Source of the DNA: a virus
Strand: one strand, 5' to 3'
Virus record (IMG/VR): IMGVR_UViG_3300025711_000239
Span: 1-64,000 of that record
Length of the DNA stretch: 64,000 nucleotides
The translations under genes and the position numbers were made by a program. The notes below the pieces were generated by a model. It made no database searches. It was not told the origin of the DNA and worked only from the letters and a program-made list of their open reading frames with translations. This document shows positions 42,816-51,619 of the stretch, piece after piece. Each line of letters begins with the position of its first letter. Position 1 is the first letter of the stretch.

Positions 42816-43406
42816 TCAGATAAACATATATGGAATATCAGACTGGTTCTGGACGCTCAGGCCGGAGCACTGAAGCGTGACGGTGTTGTGTGTGTAATGC
42901 CCGTCCGCAGTGCGTGGCGCGTCCAACTGGTAGCCGACGCTTCGGATCACCACGTCCATCAGCTTCAGGCGACGGCCAACGTCCATAATCACGGGGAGAG
43001 GACGGCGGCCACCCGGCAGCGCGGCGTTCAGTTCAGGTGAGGCCATCTGCTGCAGGGTCATGATCGCGTCCATCACTTCCACCTTTGCGTTCATCGTGGC
43101 CATCAGGTCTACAACGATGCTGAACTCAGGCGGCTGCTGGCCTTCCCAGATAAGCAGGGAGTTGAAGTCCGACTTTGATGTACTGCCGCTCACCGCCTGT
43201 ACGCCGCCCGCCAGCTTGCCGCCAGCAGCACTCACTGCACCGGCGACGCCGCCCAGTGAGTCGTTGGCAAACGGGGATTCCCACATGGATTCAATGCTGG
43301 CTGTAGAGCCTTCCCCGATGTAGCCCACAACCATCGACGTTTCTGACGTGATATAGACTTTCAGGAAGGGGCTGACTCCATCCGGCATGATTGCACCGCA
43401 GATCAT
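42816..43406 (-). CDS. Baseplate/tail structural protein, unidentified
   Basis: 196 residues (MICGAIMPDGVSPFLKVYIT, FNSLLIWEGQQPPEFSIVVD, LPVIMDVGRRLKLMDVVIRS, GHYTHNTVTLQCSGLSVQ). The C-terminal half looks like LysM-associated or tail-hub proteins that link tube and tape measure, though no LysM is seen. It lies between the acidic head gene and the tube gene, 10 bases before the latter. Confidence 0.6.
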   Translation of the reverse strand: MICGAIMPDGVSPFLKVYITSETSMVVGYIGEGSTASIESMWESPFANDSLGGVAGAVSAAGGKLAGGVQAVSGSTSKSDFNSLLIWEGQQPPEFSIVVDLMATMNAKVEVMDAIMTLQQMASPELNAALPGGRRPLPVIMDVGRRLKLMDVVIRSVGYQLDAPRTADGHYTHNTVTLQCSGLSVQNQSDIPYMFI

Positions 43407-43421
43407 CGCGCTATCCTCATT

Positions 43422-43443
43422 GCAGCCGGGAATACCCGGCTGC
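43422..43443 (-). terminator. Intercistronic hairpin
   Basis: GCAGCCGGG / CCCGGCTGC, nine perfect pairs with a four-base loop and no T-run. It lies between 43450 and 43406. More likely an mRNA processing or stability element or a leaky terminator. Confidence 0.5.
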
Positions 43444-43449
43444 TATCCC

Positions 43450-44160
43450 TTACAGGCCGCGCTTCTTACGCAGTTTCATCGACTTTTTACGGTGCGCATT
43501 TGCCATTGAGCTATGCGCCTTCGTGCGGGCCTTTTTCAGCGCCTGTTTCTGGAGCGACGTCATGCGGCGCTTCTTCGGACGCTTGCGGATCAGCGTAACT
43601 ACGCCGTCGCGCACGGCTTTGAAGGTCGCTGATTCCAGCATGGCTTCGCCGCCTTCACCGCCAGCCACGGTGTAATCTGCGATCGCTTCGTCATCGTCTG
43701 CCAGGCCGGAAAGCGCCTCGAAAACGCTCTCAGCGGCGCTGTCGTCGTCGTCGTCGATCATGCTGGTGACGTCATCTTGATCTGCACCCAGGGCAACGGC
43801 GGCGTTCGCCAGCTGGCCCAGCGCGTCGTTGAATGCGTCTACCTGCTCATCATCCAGATCGTCGTCGTCAGACAGTGAATCCAGACCGGCCAGCACCAGT
43901 GCCAGCGCTTCAAAGCTGTCAGAATCGGCTTCGCCATCGGCCACCCAGCCCGCAAGCAGGGAAGCGGCTACTGAGCGGGTATCTTCGCCAGCGCGACGTT
44001 CTACAGCCTCAAACATCGCCACAATGCGCGCCGATGCAGCGTTGCCTAAACCCGCACTTTCCAGCATGGAATCTTTTACGGCTGGCTCTCCAGCCGGAGC
44101 TGGTGCTTCGAATGCCGCACCCAGCAGACCATGCGCGTTGTGATTAAAAATGTTGTTCAT
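43450..44160 (-). CDS. Acidic head/scaffold-like protein with basic tail
   Basis: 236 residues from ATG 44160, which has AGAGGAAATT upstream; the reading to 44247 overlaps the sheath gene. The middle is very acidic (LDSLSDDDDLDDEQVDAFND, IDDDDDSAAESVFEALSGLA) and the last 50 residues are very basic (IRKRPKKRRMTSLQKQALKK). This charge split is typical of internal head, scaffold or DNA-packaging accessory proteins. It lies 11 bases after the sheath gene. The function is unproven. Confidence 0.6.
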   Translation of the reverse strand: MNNIFNHNAHGLLGAAFEAPAPAGEPAVKDSMLESAGLGNAASARIVAMFEAVERRAGEDTRSVAASLLAGWVADGEADSDSFEALALVLAGLDSLSDDDDLDDEQVDAFNDALGQLANAAVALGADQDDVTSMIDDDDDSAAESVFEALSGLADDDEAIADYTVAGGEGGEAMLESATFKAVRDGVVTLIRKRPKKRRMTSLQKQALKKARTKAHSSMANAHRKKSMKLRKKRGL

Positions 44161-44171
44161 AATTTCCTCTA

Positions 44172-45749
44172 TTAACGGAACAGCGTTGGCTTGCCGACGA
44201 TGCGGCGTGAAGAGCCGGTAGGGCAGACAGACCAGGATGCTTCCCACAGGTCGATATCTTTCTGCACGACGGAGACAACGAATGGCTGGGTGCCTTGCGT
44301 GACGTCACGCGGCTTAACCAGTGCTTCAGCGGCAACAAAGCGCTCCAGCAGGTCGGTTAAGCCGTCAGTCAGGCCTTTGAAGGTAATACCGTCCGGTTCA
44401 TGCTTCAGCGCTTCTGCCACGTCATAAAAACCGCGTGCGATCGCGTTCATCAGCGAACTGATGTGCTGCAGGCGCAGGTAGTTGTTTTTGGCGAACGTGG
44501 TCAGGGAGTCGTCGATATACATGTTCCCGGCTTTGTCGAGGCTGACCGGGTTGATGCGCGCAGTGACAAATGCTTCGCGGTCGATCTCATCCAGGTTCGG
44601 GATAGGCTTGATGTTTTGACGGTTGATGATTGCGCGTGACACGCCAGCCGGTGAGTAATGCCAGCCGCCGACGTCGGAGACCAACGCCACACCTTTAGCT
44701 TTCGCCACAAACGCATCACAGGAGATACCCCAGTTAACGTTGGTGCCGGTGAATGCGTCGCGGGCGGTATACGGCCAGTAGTAGCGTGCTGGCTGGTGGG
44801 AACCGCCGAGACCGTGGCTCAGCGCTTCGGCCATTGCTGCTGCCGACAACTGCGCGCCATGCACGTCATAAAACATGTCGGTACGGGTGTCTTCAGCCAG
44901 CTTGACCAGCGCCGCGATCACGGTCGGGTCATAGCAGCCCAGCGACAGCACCGCCGTCCAGGTGAACATGGATTTACGCAGGACAGTCAGGGCTTTGGTG
45001 TAGTCCGCCGTGGCAATAGCTGACAGGTCGCCATCAGTGCCGCCGCTAAACTGCATATCTTCGAAGCCTTCGGTGATCTGCTGCATCTGGGTTTCAACGT
45101 CATCCGCTACAAGAGCGCGCAGGCGAGTCGAGCCATTTTCCAATGCGGTTGGCAGGAAGGCAGGCGATCCCATGTCGCTGGTGGCGTTGGTATTGAATGA
45201 AATCTGGTGAGATTCCAGCACTGACTCACCACCAGCTGCGTCAATTTCTTTCAGCGTCAGGATGTAGAAGCCCGGTGCCGTTGTGTCTGCTTCCATGCTC
45301 AGGGTGCGATTAGCTGAAGCGTCGCCATCCTCGATGTAAATCATCGCCGCAGCGCCTGCCGCCAGAGCCGGATCGGCTGACGGAGCAAAGTTGCTGGCCA
45401 CAACGCTCAGCTGCTGCATGGTTTTGTCAGCCATCAGAGACAGGGCAGGGATCTTCATACCCGGTGCAGCCACGCGAACAAGATAGCCATCACCGCCGTT
45501 AACGGCAGTCGCTACATGGCGCAGTGGTTCAAATGCAGCGCCGCTGCGCGGATGAATTGCTGCACCCAGCACTGACTCATAGTTATCAGCGGTTACGCGC
45601 AGGACAGCGCCGATTTTGCCGCGGCGGGCAATGACCAGACCGGCAAAGACGGACGCGCCGCCAGATGCAACGGAAGTCGTCGCATCAGCGTTGACTTCCT
45701 GCACCGCAATGCCGGACGCCTGGCCCACAGAAAAACGAATCTTATTCAT
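44172..45749 (-). CDS. Contractile tail sheath protein
   Basis: 525 residues with the sheath family layout. The N-terminal domain includes VFAGLVIARRGKIGAVLRVT, the middle DVETQMQQITEGFEDMQFSG, and the conserved C-terminal domain RAIINRQNIKPIPNLDEIDR then FVTARINPVSLDKAGNMYID and FAKNNYLRLQHISSLM. It forms the outer contractile tube that drives injection. It is expressed after the capsid gene, with a strong hairpin between the two that may set relative dosage. Confidence 0.9.
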   Translation of the reverse strand: MNKIRFSVGQASGIAVQEVNADATTSVASGGASVFAGLVIARRGKIGAVLRVTADNYESVLGAAIHPRSGAAFEPLRHVATAVNGGDGYLVRVAAPGMKIPALSLMADKTMQQLSVVASNFAPSADPALAAGAAAMIYIEDGDASANRTLSMEADTTAPGFYILTLKEIDAAGGESVLESHQISFNTNATSDMGSPAFLPTALENGSTRLRALVADDVETQMQQITEGFEDMQFSGGTDGDLSAIATADYTKALTVLRKSMFTWTAVLSLGCYDPTVIAALVKLAEDTRTDMFYDVHGAQLSAAAMAEALSHGLGGSHQPARYYWPYTARDAFTGTNVNWGISCDAFVAKAKGVALVSDVGGWHYSPAGVSRAIINRQNIKPIPNLDEIDREAFVTARINPVSLDKAGNMYIDDSLTTFAKNNYLRLQHISSLMNAIARGFYDVAEALKHEPDGITFKGLTDGLTDLLERFVAAEALVKPRDVTQGTQPFVVSVVQKDIDLWEASWSVCPTGSSRRIVGKPTLFR

Positions 45750-45768
45750 GTGAAATGTCCATGAAATG

Positions 45769-45794
45769 CCCCCTTAACGGAGGCGTTAAGGGGG
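45769..45794 (-). terminator. Hairpin between capsid and sheath genes
   Basis: CCCCCTTAACG (45769-45779) / CGTTAAGGGGG (45784-45794), eleven perfect pairs, tetraloop GAGG. There is no T-run on the minus strand, so a partial terminator or RNA-stability stem that favours capsid over sheath is likely. Confidence 0.6.
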
Positions 45795-45795
45795 A

Positions 45796-47541
45796 TTAGC
45801 TGCCGGTACCGGTGCCGGTTGCCGCTGCTTCAGGTGCGGTTTCGCCTTCGATCTTCTTACCAGTCAGCATGCTGTAAGCGCCGACTTTGGTATTGGTCAG
45901 GGTCAGCTTGGCGAAGTAGTTTTCACCATTGCGCGGGTGCAGCTCGTTCAGAGAAGAACCCCAAAGCGTGGTGCGGTTGACCAGCGACGGGTTGGTTTCG
46001 TGGACATACGGAATGGCTGGAACAGCGTCACCAGCGATCAGACCTGCGTCACCGATGGAATCACCGCGGCCGTAGAAAAGAATGTCTTCTTTACCCAGCG
46101 CCACGCCGTCTAACACGAACTGATCGCAGATAGCAGTAGGGACTTCGAAGATCTGGTAGATACCGAACAGGGTACCGATACGCTGGATGTACGGTGACTG
46201 CACAAAGTTAGGGTCAGCCTGGAATACGTTAGCAGGCAGGCTCTTCAGGAAGTTTGCCGCCTCACCACCAGCAAAACCGCCACGGATACCGGCTTTACGG
46301 GTACGGTTCACCATGTCGGTGCTCAGCTGGGTGACAGCATGTTTCATCAGGCCTACCCACGATTCGTAGGTCTGGCCTTCCGGCAATGCCACGTCGAACT
46401 CACGGCCATAGACAGCATGGAATGCCATCGTGCGCAGACGCATCATGTCCTGCTCATGACTCAGCCAGTTACGCATAGCAGTGAACTGGGTTGAGGACAG
46501 ATTGATACCAAACTCACGGCTCAGATCGGACGCGGCCATAACAGTGTGCTCAGATGCGATCACGAACTGTGACGGCTTAACGGTGAACTCACGCATGGAC
46601 TGGTTAATAACCGGGATCAGGCTTGGTGATTTCTCAACGTTGATCTCAACCTGTGCCGCCAGCTCAGTACCTTTAGCCGGTGCATCTGTGAAGGTGACAG
46701 CGATGGTGCCTTTCTCGTAATCGACCTTACAGGTAGCCGCAAACGCGTTGCCTTTAACGTCTTTATCGGAGAAATACAGGTTGCCGTCGCCGTCATCAAC
46801 TTTGCCCGGACGACGGTTGATCAGCAGTTTGGCGCGGCCAGCACGGATCGGCATATCAGCGCCTTCAACCGCTTTAATTGAGAAAGTGAAGGTTTTCTTG
46901 GTGCCATCCGGCTGCATTGCGGCAGGGAACGGATACAGGCGCTTCATCTGTGAGTACACAGCTGCAGACTGCATGTGCATTTCGTCGCCCTGCTCAAAAG
47001 AGCCGAACTTAGTACCGGCGACGTTCAGGAGCTCGTAAATCTTCGCTTCATCGCGCTCACACGGAACAAAGGTACACGCATCACTGGTGGCTGCGCCCAG
47101 CACCGCAGGCAGGATCAGCGCGGCAAACTGCGCCTGACGCATCACGCCATCAGAAGTACGCATGTCAGCTGCGACAGACTCAAACATCGCCTTGCCGTTG
47201 CCTTCATGCTTTTCAAGGGCTGATTCGATCATCAGGTTTTCCAGCGCACGGCTGGCGTTCGCCAGCTGGTCAGCTGGTGGGTAGTGACCATGACGCTCTT
47301 TATACTCGATCATGCTCGACGCCCAGGCGGTGCCAACAATACGGCAGAACTCAGGGTTAACGCCTTCAAACATCGGGTCACGGCCTGCTGCTGCGCCAAT
47401 GTTTACAGACATTTCGCCACGGTCAGAAATCATTGCGCCAGAAGCATTGCGCTGTGCATCAACGGTAAAAGCCATGACACGCGAGGCGCGGGTCATGATG
47501 TCCTGCTCACGCATACGTGCAGGGGTAATATCTTTGCTCAC
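45796..47541 (-). CDS. Major capsid protein (P1 gp23-like)
   Basis: 581 residues starting at GTG 47541 with AAGGGC upstream. A long N-terminal region is followed by a HK97/T4-like core (FAALILPAVLGAATSDACTF, FKVKPSQ-type segment EFTVKPSQFVIASEHTVMAA) and an insertion domain (residues about 230-320, FSIKAVEGADMPIRAGRA, GKVDDGDGNLYFSDKDVKG). The size and its place directly before the sheath gene match P1's major head protein and adjacent sheath. It is the first gene after a promoter-like motif at 47600. Confidence 0.78.
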   Translation of the reverse strand: MSKDITPARMREQDIMTRASRVMAFTVDAQRNASGAMISDRGEMSVNIGAAAGRDPMFEGVNPEFCRIVGTAWASSMIEYKERHGHYPPADQLANASRALENLMIESALEKHEGNGKAMFESVAADMRTSDGVMRQAQFAALILPAVLGAATSDACTFVPCERDEAKIYELLNVAGTKFGSFEQGDEMHMQSAAVYSQMKRLYPFPAAMQPDGTKKTFTFSIKAVEGADMPIRAGRAKLLINRRPGKVDDGDGNLYFSDKDVKGNAFAATCKVDYEKGTIAVTFTDAPAKGTELAAQVEINVEKSPSLIPVINQSMREFTVKPSQFVIASEHTVMAASDLSREFGINLSSTQFTAMRNWLSHEQDMMRLRTMAFHAVYGREFDVALPEGQTYESWVGLMKHAVTQLSTDMVNRTRKAGIRGGFAGGEAANFLKSLPANVFQADPNFVQSPYIQRIGTLFGIYQIFEVPTAICDQFVLDGVALGKEDILFYGRGDSIGDAGLIAGDAVPAIPYVHETNPSLVNRTTLWGSSLNELHPRNGENYFAKLTLTNTKVGAYSMLTGKKIEGETAPEAAATGTGTGS

Positions 47542-47599
47542 AATTCAGCCCTTTTTTCAGGGCGCGGCTGCGAGGGAATCTTTGACGAGGCAAATTTAT

Positions 47600-47615
47600 G
47601 CGGTTTGTACTTTGC
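47600..47615 (-). promoter_or_regulatory. Late-promoter-like motif before capsid gene
   Basis: Plus-strand GCGGTTTGTACTTTGC recurs exactly at 60959-60974, again upstream of a minus-strand operon head. Here it lies 59 bases before the capsid start. Related forms lie at 28631 and 49793. Confidence 0.55.
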
Positions 47616-47710
47616 GATGTGAGAGAGGCAAGAAAAGATTTTAAATTCTAAGGATAAATTTTATTTTTTGATGTACCTTTCCGGCATGTAATTGACCACT
47701 GGTAAACCTC

Positions 47711-48133
47711 ATGTCTTATAAGCTCTATTTTCAGTACGCCAACGGCACCAAATCGCACACCTTATCGACCGGAAGCCAGCGCGACGCCCGTCTCCATCTG
47801 GACTATCTGCTCAGCGAGAAAGAGCCACGTTCGCTGGCTAAGCAGATCGTCATCATGTACGGCGCTGAAATCATCATGGAGGCATGCCCCACGTTAGAGA
47901 ACGACGCTATCCGGGGTATGGCGCGCTGGCGCAGGGCAGGCAATACGCAGCAGATGCACAACCCGGTAACAGCGTCCATTTACATGCCATTAGCGGCGCG
48001 TGAATTTCTGGTTAATCAGGGTGACGGTTCCCTGGCGGCGGGTATGCGTAAAATTATGCTGGAGATAGGCGGGCCGGAAGTGGCAGCGGGCTACATGATA
48101 GAAAATCAGGCCGGAGAAGTCGCTGAGGCATAA
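47711..48133 (+). CDS. Plus-strand accessory gene of unknown function
   Basis: 140 residues (MSYKLYFQYANGTKSHTLST, IVIMYGAEIIMEACPTLEND, KIMLEIGGPEVAAGYMI). It is one of three plus-strand genes inside an otherwise minus-strand virion module, with its own terminator at 48137. That layout is typical of prophage 'moron' genes expressed apart from the lytic programme. No domain is recognised. Confidence 0.6.
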   Translation: MSYKLYFQYANGTKSHTLSTGSQRDARLHLDYLLSEKEPRSLAKQIVIMYGAEIIMEACPTLENDAIRGMARWRRAGNTQQMHNPVTASIYMPLAAREFLVNQGDGSLAAGMRKIMLEIGGPEVAAGYMIENQAGEVAEA

Positions 48134-48136
48134 AGT

Positions 48137-48160
48137 AAAACCGCCCAAATGGGCGGTTTT
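48137..48160. terminator. Bidirectional terminator
   Basis: AAAACCGCCC - AAAT - GGGCGGTTTT. It serves the plus-strand gene ending at 48133 and, in reverse, the spanin genes ending at 48161. Confidence 0.85.
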
Positions 48161-48463
48161 TTATAGCGTCTGATTATGGTCTGAAATTAGGCTGTTTCGC
48201 CGGTTGCATTCATCGACTATTGTCAGGATCCCCGCCACATAAGCAGGCAGCTGATCGGTGAATCCGGGTATGTTTTCATCCACCTGGCACGGCTGGTAGG
48301 CCTGTGCTTTTTGAGGCGGCACTTCCACCAGCTTTGTGACCGTCACGACTTCGGGTGTTAACTGCACGGGCTTTGTCCCGGAGCATGCGAATAACGCTGG
48401 CAGGCAAAGCAGTATGATTAACACCGGCAAGCAGTATCGCACGGTTGATCTCATCAATTTCAT
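48161..48463 (-). CDS. Rz1-like outer-membrane spanin lipoprotein
   Basis: 100 residues beginning inside the i-spanin gene in another frame, the classic Rz/Rz1 nesting. The signal peptide is lipoprotein type with lipobox LFAC at Cys27, followed by a Pro-containing linker (VEVPPQKAQAYQP). The mature 74-residue lipoprotein would join Rz across the periplasm to fuse membranes at lysis. Confidence 0.85.
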   Translation of the reverse strand: MKLMRSTVRYCLPVLIILLCLPALFACSGTKPVQLTPEVVTVTKLVEVPPQKAQAYQPCQVDENIPGFTDQLPAYVAGILTIVDECNRRNSLISDHNQTL

Positions 48464-48800
48464 TCTGACTATCCTCTTTAAGTTTCTCTAATTCCTGCTC
48501 CAGCTCGGCCTGCTTCTGCACGTATTCCTGGCGGTCCTTTTCCCGCTTAGCCAGTGTCTGCTGCAGCGTGGCCAGCTGCGCCTGCTGATCGGAAAGCGCG
48601 GTTTTCAGCGTGCTGTTATTGCCGGTTAGCGTTTTGTTATTGGTGATTAGCGTGGTGTTGGCTGATTCCAGCTCCGCGACGTGCGCAAAGTGATCCGTAA
48701 CGGTCACGTACCCTTTATGGCCCAGCATCAGTAGAGCCGCGCAGAGCGCTACCGCGACAGCACGTTTCAGCCAGCCGGTGAGGGTGATTTCACTGAACAT
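48276..48800 (-). CDS. Rz-like inner-membrane spanin
   Basis: 174 residues: an N-terminal anchor (KRAVAVALCAALLMLGHKG) and a long periplasmic coiled coil (LQQTLAKREKDRQEYVQKQA, ELEQELEKLKEDSQNEIDEI), then a tail. It pairs with the nested lipoprotein gene for the last lysis step. It lies 55 bases after the PAAR gene with a small hairpin between (48818-48836). Confidence 0.85.
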   Translation of the reverse strand: MFSEITLTGWLKRAVAVALCAALLMLGHKGYVTVTDHFAHVAELESANTTLITNNKTLTGNNSTLKTALSDQQAQLATLQQTLAKREKDRQEYVQKQAELEQELEKLKEDSQNEIDEINRAILLAGVNHTALPASVIRMLRDKARAVNTRSRDGHKAGGSAASKSTGLPAVPGG

Positions 48801-48855
48801 GATTATTCCTGTGTAAGCGCAGCCATGACGGCTGCGTGCATGAGAGTGAGGGCAA

Positions 48856-49140
48856 TCAATTCACCTGGAATCCGGCATCGCCTGTTGCGACTGTTGATCC
48901 GCATGAAACCTGATCGTCAACGCACACAATGCCTTTGCCATTGATGGTGAACCACGGACGGCCAGATACCGCCTTGCCGTTGTGGGTGCTTTTACCGTCT
49001 GTGTGGTCCTTAAACAGCTTACCGTCCACCAGCACGGCCTTACCGTTGATGGTTAGCCCCGCGTCAGCCTCTGCAGTCTGTCGCGGAGGGAAGGCACCGT
49101 GTCCGGAGCAAACGGAATCCAGCGTACCGGCAGCAGGCAT
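48856..49140 (-). CDS. PAAR-repeat spike tip protein
   Basis: 94 residues: TLDSVCSGHGAFPPRQTAEA, LTINGKAVLVDGKLFKDHTD, GRPWFTINGKGIVCVDDQVS. This is the PAAR-like fold that caps the puncturing spike of contractile tails, with Cys and His for a bound metal. Its partner spike gene is at 55484 in the same phage. Confidence 0.85.
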   Translation of the reverse strand: MPAAGTLDSVCSGHGAFPPRQTAEADAGLTINGKAVLVDGKLFKDHTDGKSTHNGKAVSGRPWFTINGKGIVCVDDQVSCGSTVATGDAGFQVN

Positions 49141-49177
49141 CAGGCCACCCCGGCGCCGGAGCGCGCCTTACTGGTCA

Positions 49178-49756
49178 TCACGACTCCATCAGTTCATAGA
49201 AGTCATCAGGGATATCACTGAATGTCACGAACAAGGCCAGCCAGACGGCGCGGCTTGCATCAGTGATAAAGCGCGACAGCTTGACGGTACTCAGTACCTT
49301 TTCAACCCACTTGGCCTGCGTCTGCTGATCTGCCGGAGACATTTCGCTCCAGGCGTCAGTAGACATATCGCGTCCCAAATTAAGCGCGTAGATCGCAGAC
49401 CACATTACCGGCATAAGCTCGATGGTTGCTGGCTCGTCGGACAGTGAATCTTTCATGTCCATATAGAACTCAGTCGCTGCCTGGCAGATGTAGGCAGGGA
49501 TCAGCATGTAGCGATGTTCCGGACGCATGGCCATCATGCGCACGCGGGTATCCTCCGCCGTGGCGTTCGCCATCGTCTGCTCAATCATTGAGTTACGAGT
49601 GGTGCGCTGTGAGGGGGTGAGACGCCAGTATGGCGTTTCAATCAGCGTCCGCGTTTCACGCGAGTAGTTGTACTCATACTGAAACTGCGGATCTTCGCGC
49701 AACGCCATGTTCAGGTTGTGGAATAGTTCAAAATGCGTGGGCTTACGGTTGCTCAT
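49178..49756 (-). CDS. Unidentified phage protein upstream of the spike tip
   Basis: 192 residues, mostly helical (NRKPTHFELFHNLNMALRED, YNYSRETRTLIETPYWRLTP, FIDM-type DMKDSLSDEPATIELMPV). It heads the operon that runs through PAAR and spanins, with a promoter-like motif 37 bases upstream. No family is recognised. The context suggests a tail or lysis-related role. Confidence 0.6.
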   Translation of the reverse strand: MSNRKPTHFELFHNLNMALREDPQFQYEYNYSRETRTLIETPYWRLTPSQRTTRNSMIEQTMANATAEDTRVRMMAMRPEHRYMLIPAYICQAATEFYMDMKDSLSDEPATIELMPVMWSAIYALNLGRDMSTDAWSEMSPADQQTQAKWVEKVLSTVKLSRFITDASRAVWLALFVTFSDIPDDFYELMES

Positions 49757-49792
49757 AATCCATCCGATCTGGTTAAACGAGCGAGGAGAATA

Positions 49793-49818
49793 GAGGGTTT
49801 GTAATTTAGAAGGGTGAG
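49793..49818 (-). promoter_or_regulatory. Late-promoter-like motif
   Basis: The minus strand reads CTCACCCTTCTAAATTACAA then ACCCTC, a variant of the motif at 28631, 47600 and 60959. It lies just ahead of the 49178-49756 gene start. Confidence 0.45.
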
Positions 49819-49949
49819 CTGCAGCATTTGCATTAGATTTTAAAGTATAAAATTTTCATAAAAATAACTTTAAGTTTTCGCCACTTTTCCCGTATAGTCT
49901 GGCTTCACGGCAGGTTGCGCCATCACTTATTGAAGAAAAGGAATGCGAA

Positions 49950-50357
49950 ATGAATGATGTTTACGGACGAATGATCACCGATGCTAATTTGCCTATTCAG
50001 AAAACCGTACTGGCATCTTCTGAAAGAACGGGCGTGCAGCTACTGGACTGCGGAGAAGACTGCCAGGGGCGCTATGAAGTGATCGCAGGAAATGTGCTGG
50101 TGGCCTGCACAGATGATTACGCGAGAGCGAGAGACTACTATTTCAAAGAAACCAGCCGTGTGAGTGCTGAATGTCAGACTGCTTACAACGTAAGAGCCAG
50201 AGAAGCAAAGGCGGCAGGGCTTATTGGCTATCTTTTCCGTGAGTATGCCTGTGAGCACATCACGATGGATCAGGCGCTGCAGTTGCTAAAAACACCGCGA
50301 GGCATTCCGGCAGAATCACTACCAGCCTTCTGGGATACCGGGATGAAGCTAACCTAA
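49950..50357 (+). CDS. Plus-strand accessory gene of unknown function
   Basis: 135 residues (MNDVYGRMITDANLPIQKTV, VLVACTDDYARARDYYFKET, YLFREYACEHITMDQALQLL) with AAAAGGAATGCG as ribosome site. It is divergent from the 49756 gene. Four Cys residues are present, but no domain is recognised. It is a likely moron or regulatory gene. Confidence 0.6.
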   Translation: MNDVYGRMITDANLPIQKTVLASSERTGVQLLDCGEDCQGRYEVIAGNVLVACTDDYARARDYYFKETSRVSAECQTAYNVRAREAKAAGLIGYLFREYACEHITMDQALQLLKTPRGIPAESLPAFWDTGMKLT

Positions 50358-50494
50358 GATTTGGCGGTTTCTTGACTCATTTACATGGTCCGGAAGTCCT
50401 TTATAGTGCCAAAGGAAGTTGATGTATGAGAGTCATGCACGTATATAATTGCGTTAGAATGACTTAACGTTTTAAGGATGAAAGGTAAAGCACC

Positions 50495-50815
50495 ATGACA
50501 GTTAATGAATCAGAGTTATTGAAGTCCGGTTTTACTGATGCTGATTTGAAAATAATCAAAAATAATATTGAAAGCTATGGTGGAACGCTGGACGAAGCAG
50601 TAGTGGAGTTAAGCAACAGATTTAGAGTCCTGTTATGGATCGTTTCAGCCTTCACGCTAGTATTTGTATTTCTTCTTTGTTTCTCGACTAAACCATACAT
50701 TTTAGGGGGAGGCTTATCTCTGCTGTTCTGTGCAGTCATTGTGACGTTTATTCAACCGCCAGTTCTGGCCTGGAAATCATGGCGCTACTGGCGGTCGAAA
50801 AAAGGCTTAGCGTGA
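50495..50815 (+). CDS. Small two-segment membrane protein
   Basis: 106 residues: a soluble N-terminal helix region (FTDADLKIIKNNIESYGGTL), then two hydrophobic segments (LLWIVSAFTLVFVFLLCF and ILGGGLSLLFCAVIVTFI). It lies convergent to the DUF4225-like gene with a 9-base overlap of ends. It may encode superinfection exclusion or an immunity-type membrane protein; this is a suggestion from size and location only. Confidence 0.6.
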   Translation: MTVNESELLKSGFTDADLKIIKNNIESYGGTLDEAVVELSNRFRVLLWIVSAFTLVFVFLLCFSTKPYILGGGLSLLFCAVIVTFIQPPVLAWKSWRYWRSKKGLA

Positions 50816-51619
50816 TTGATCACTTACGCTGAGTAAATCGAATGTCACCTTAGCCGTTACACCCCATCCGATTATTTTCATGGTCAGCTTTGGACGGCTC
50901 ATGGTGTCAATCTTACGGAAGTAATCGCGGGGCATCCATTTGAAAAGCCGCCATGCGGCAGGCTTTCTCGCCAGCCCCCAAACGCTGTAAACACTGGCTG
51001 AGAGTGTTAGCGTATTGTAGAAAGCCAGTCCTGACTCTGGTTTAAATCCCATGTATTTTGCAGCCTGCATTGCACCATCGGCAATAATTCCTTCTGTTTG
51101 TACGTCAGACAGGTTGGTAATAAATTCTTTGGTCACGCCATTAGCCCCGTCAACAACGAGAACGGCACCAGCCAGTATGCCAACAGGTGTCATTGTCGCG
51201 ATCATCAAAGCACCGCCGACAACAGAAAAACTTGAAAGCGCGACATGAACAGCGGAAATCATGTAACCCACAATTTTGTTGTTTTCGCGAACAAACTCCA
51301 CTTTGGCATAGAGTTGTGCTGCCTTTGTGAGCAGTAATCTTCCTTGCTCTTCAAGGTTTTCTGTTTCAGATCTAAGCTGTTTAACGCACTCCAGACATTC
51401 TTCATCAGATTTTGCTTGTCGGGCGGCGGCAAACTGCTTATCAACAACCGATTTTATTTCCTGGACAAACTGCATCCGGGTAAGACCATCGTTAAGATGT
51501 AAGGCTGACAGCCTGTTAGCTGTATTGATCAGCTTTCTGGCTTCAAGGTTGACCATTGTTTCAGCCCAGGCTTTATTCCTTCCACCTGAGCGCATCATTT
51601 CAAGCAAGACTGCGTCCAT
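50807..51619 (-). CDS. DUF4225-like membrane-associated protein
   Basis: 270 residues from ATG 51619 with AGGGAG upstream. The N-terminal half is helical (TRMQFVQEIKSVVDKQFAAA, LVTKAAQ-like LLLTKAAQLYAKVEF). The hydrophobic, glycine-rich middle (VVGGALMIATMTPVGILAGA, VLVVDGANGVTKEFI) resembles DUF4225 proteins of enterobacteria. DUF4225 has no settled function. It is flanked by convergent membrane gene and methyltransferase gene; possibly a toxin or exclusion factor. Confidence 0.55.
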   Translation of the reverse strand: MDAVLLEMMRSGGRNKAWAETMVNLEARKLINTANRLSALHLNDGLTRMQFVQEIKSVVDKQFAAARQAKSDEECLECVKQLRSETENLEEQGRLLLTKAAQLYAKVEFVRENNKIVGYMISAVHVALSSFSVVGGALMIATMTPVGILAGAVLVVDGANGVTKEFITNLSDVQTEGIIADGAMQAAKYMGFKPESGLAFYNTLTLSASVYSVWGLARKPAAWRLFKWMPRDYFRKIDTMSRPKLTMKIIGWGVTAKVTFDLLSVSDQSR

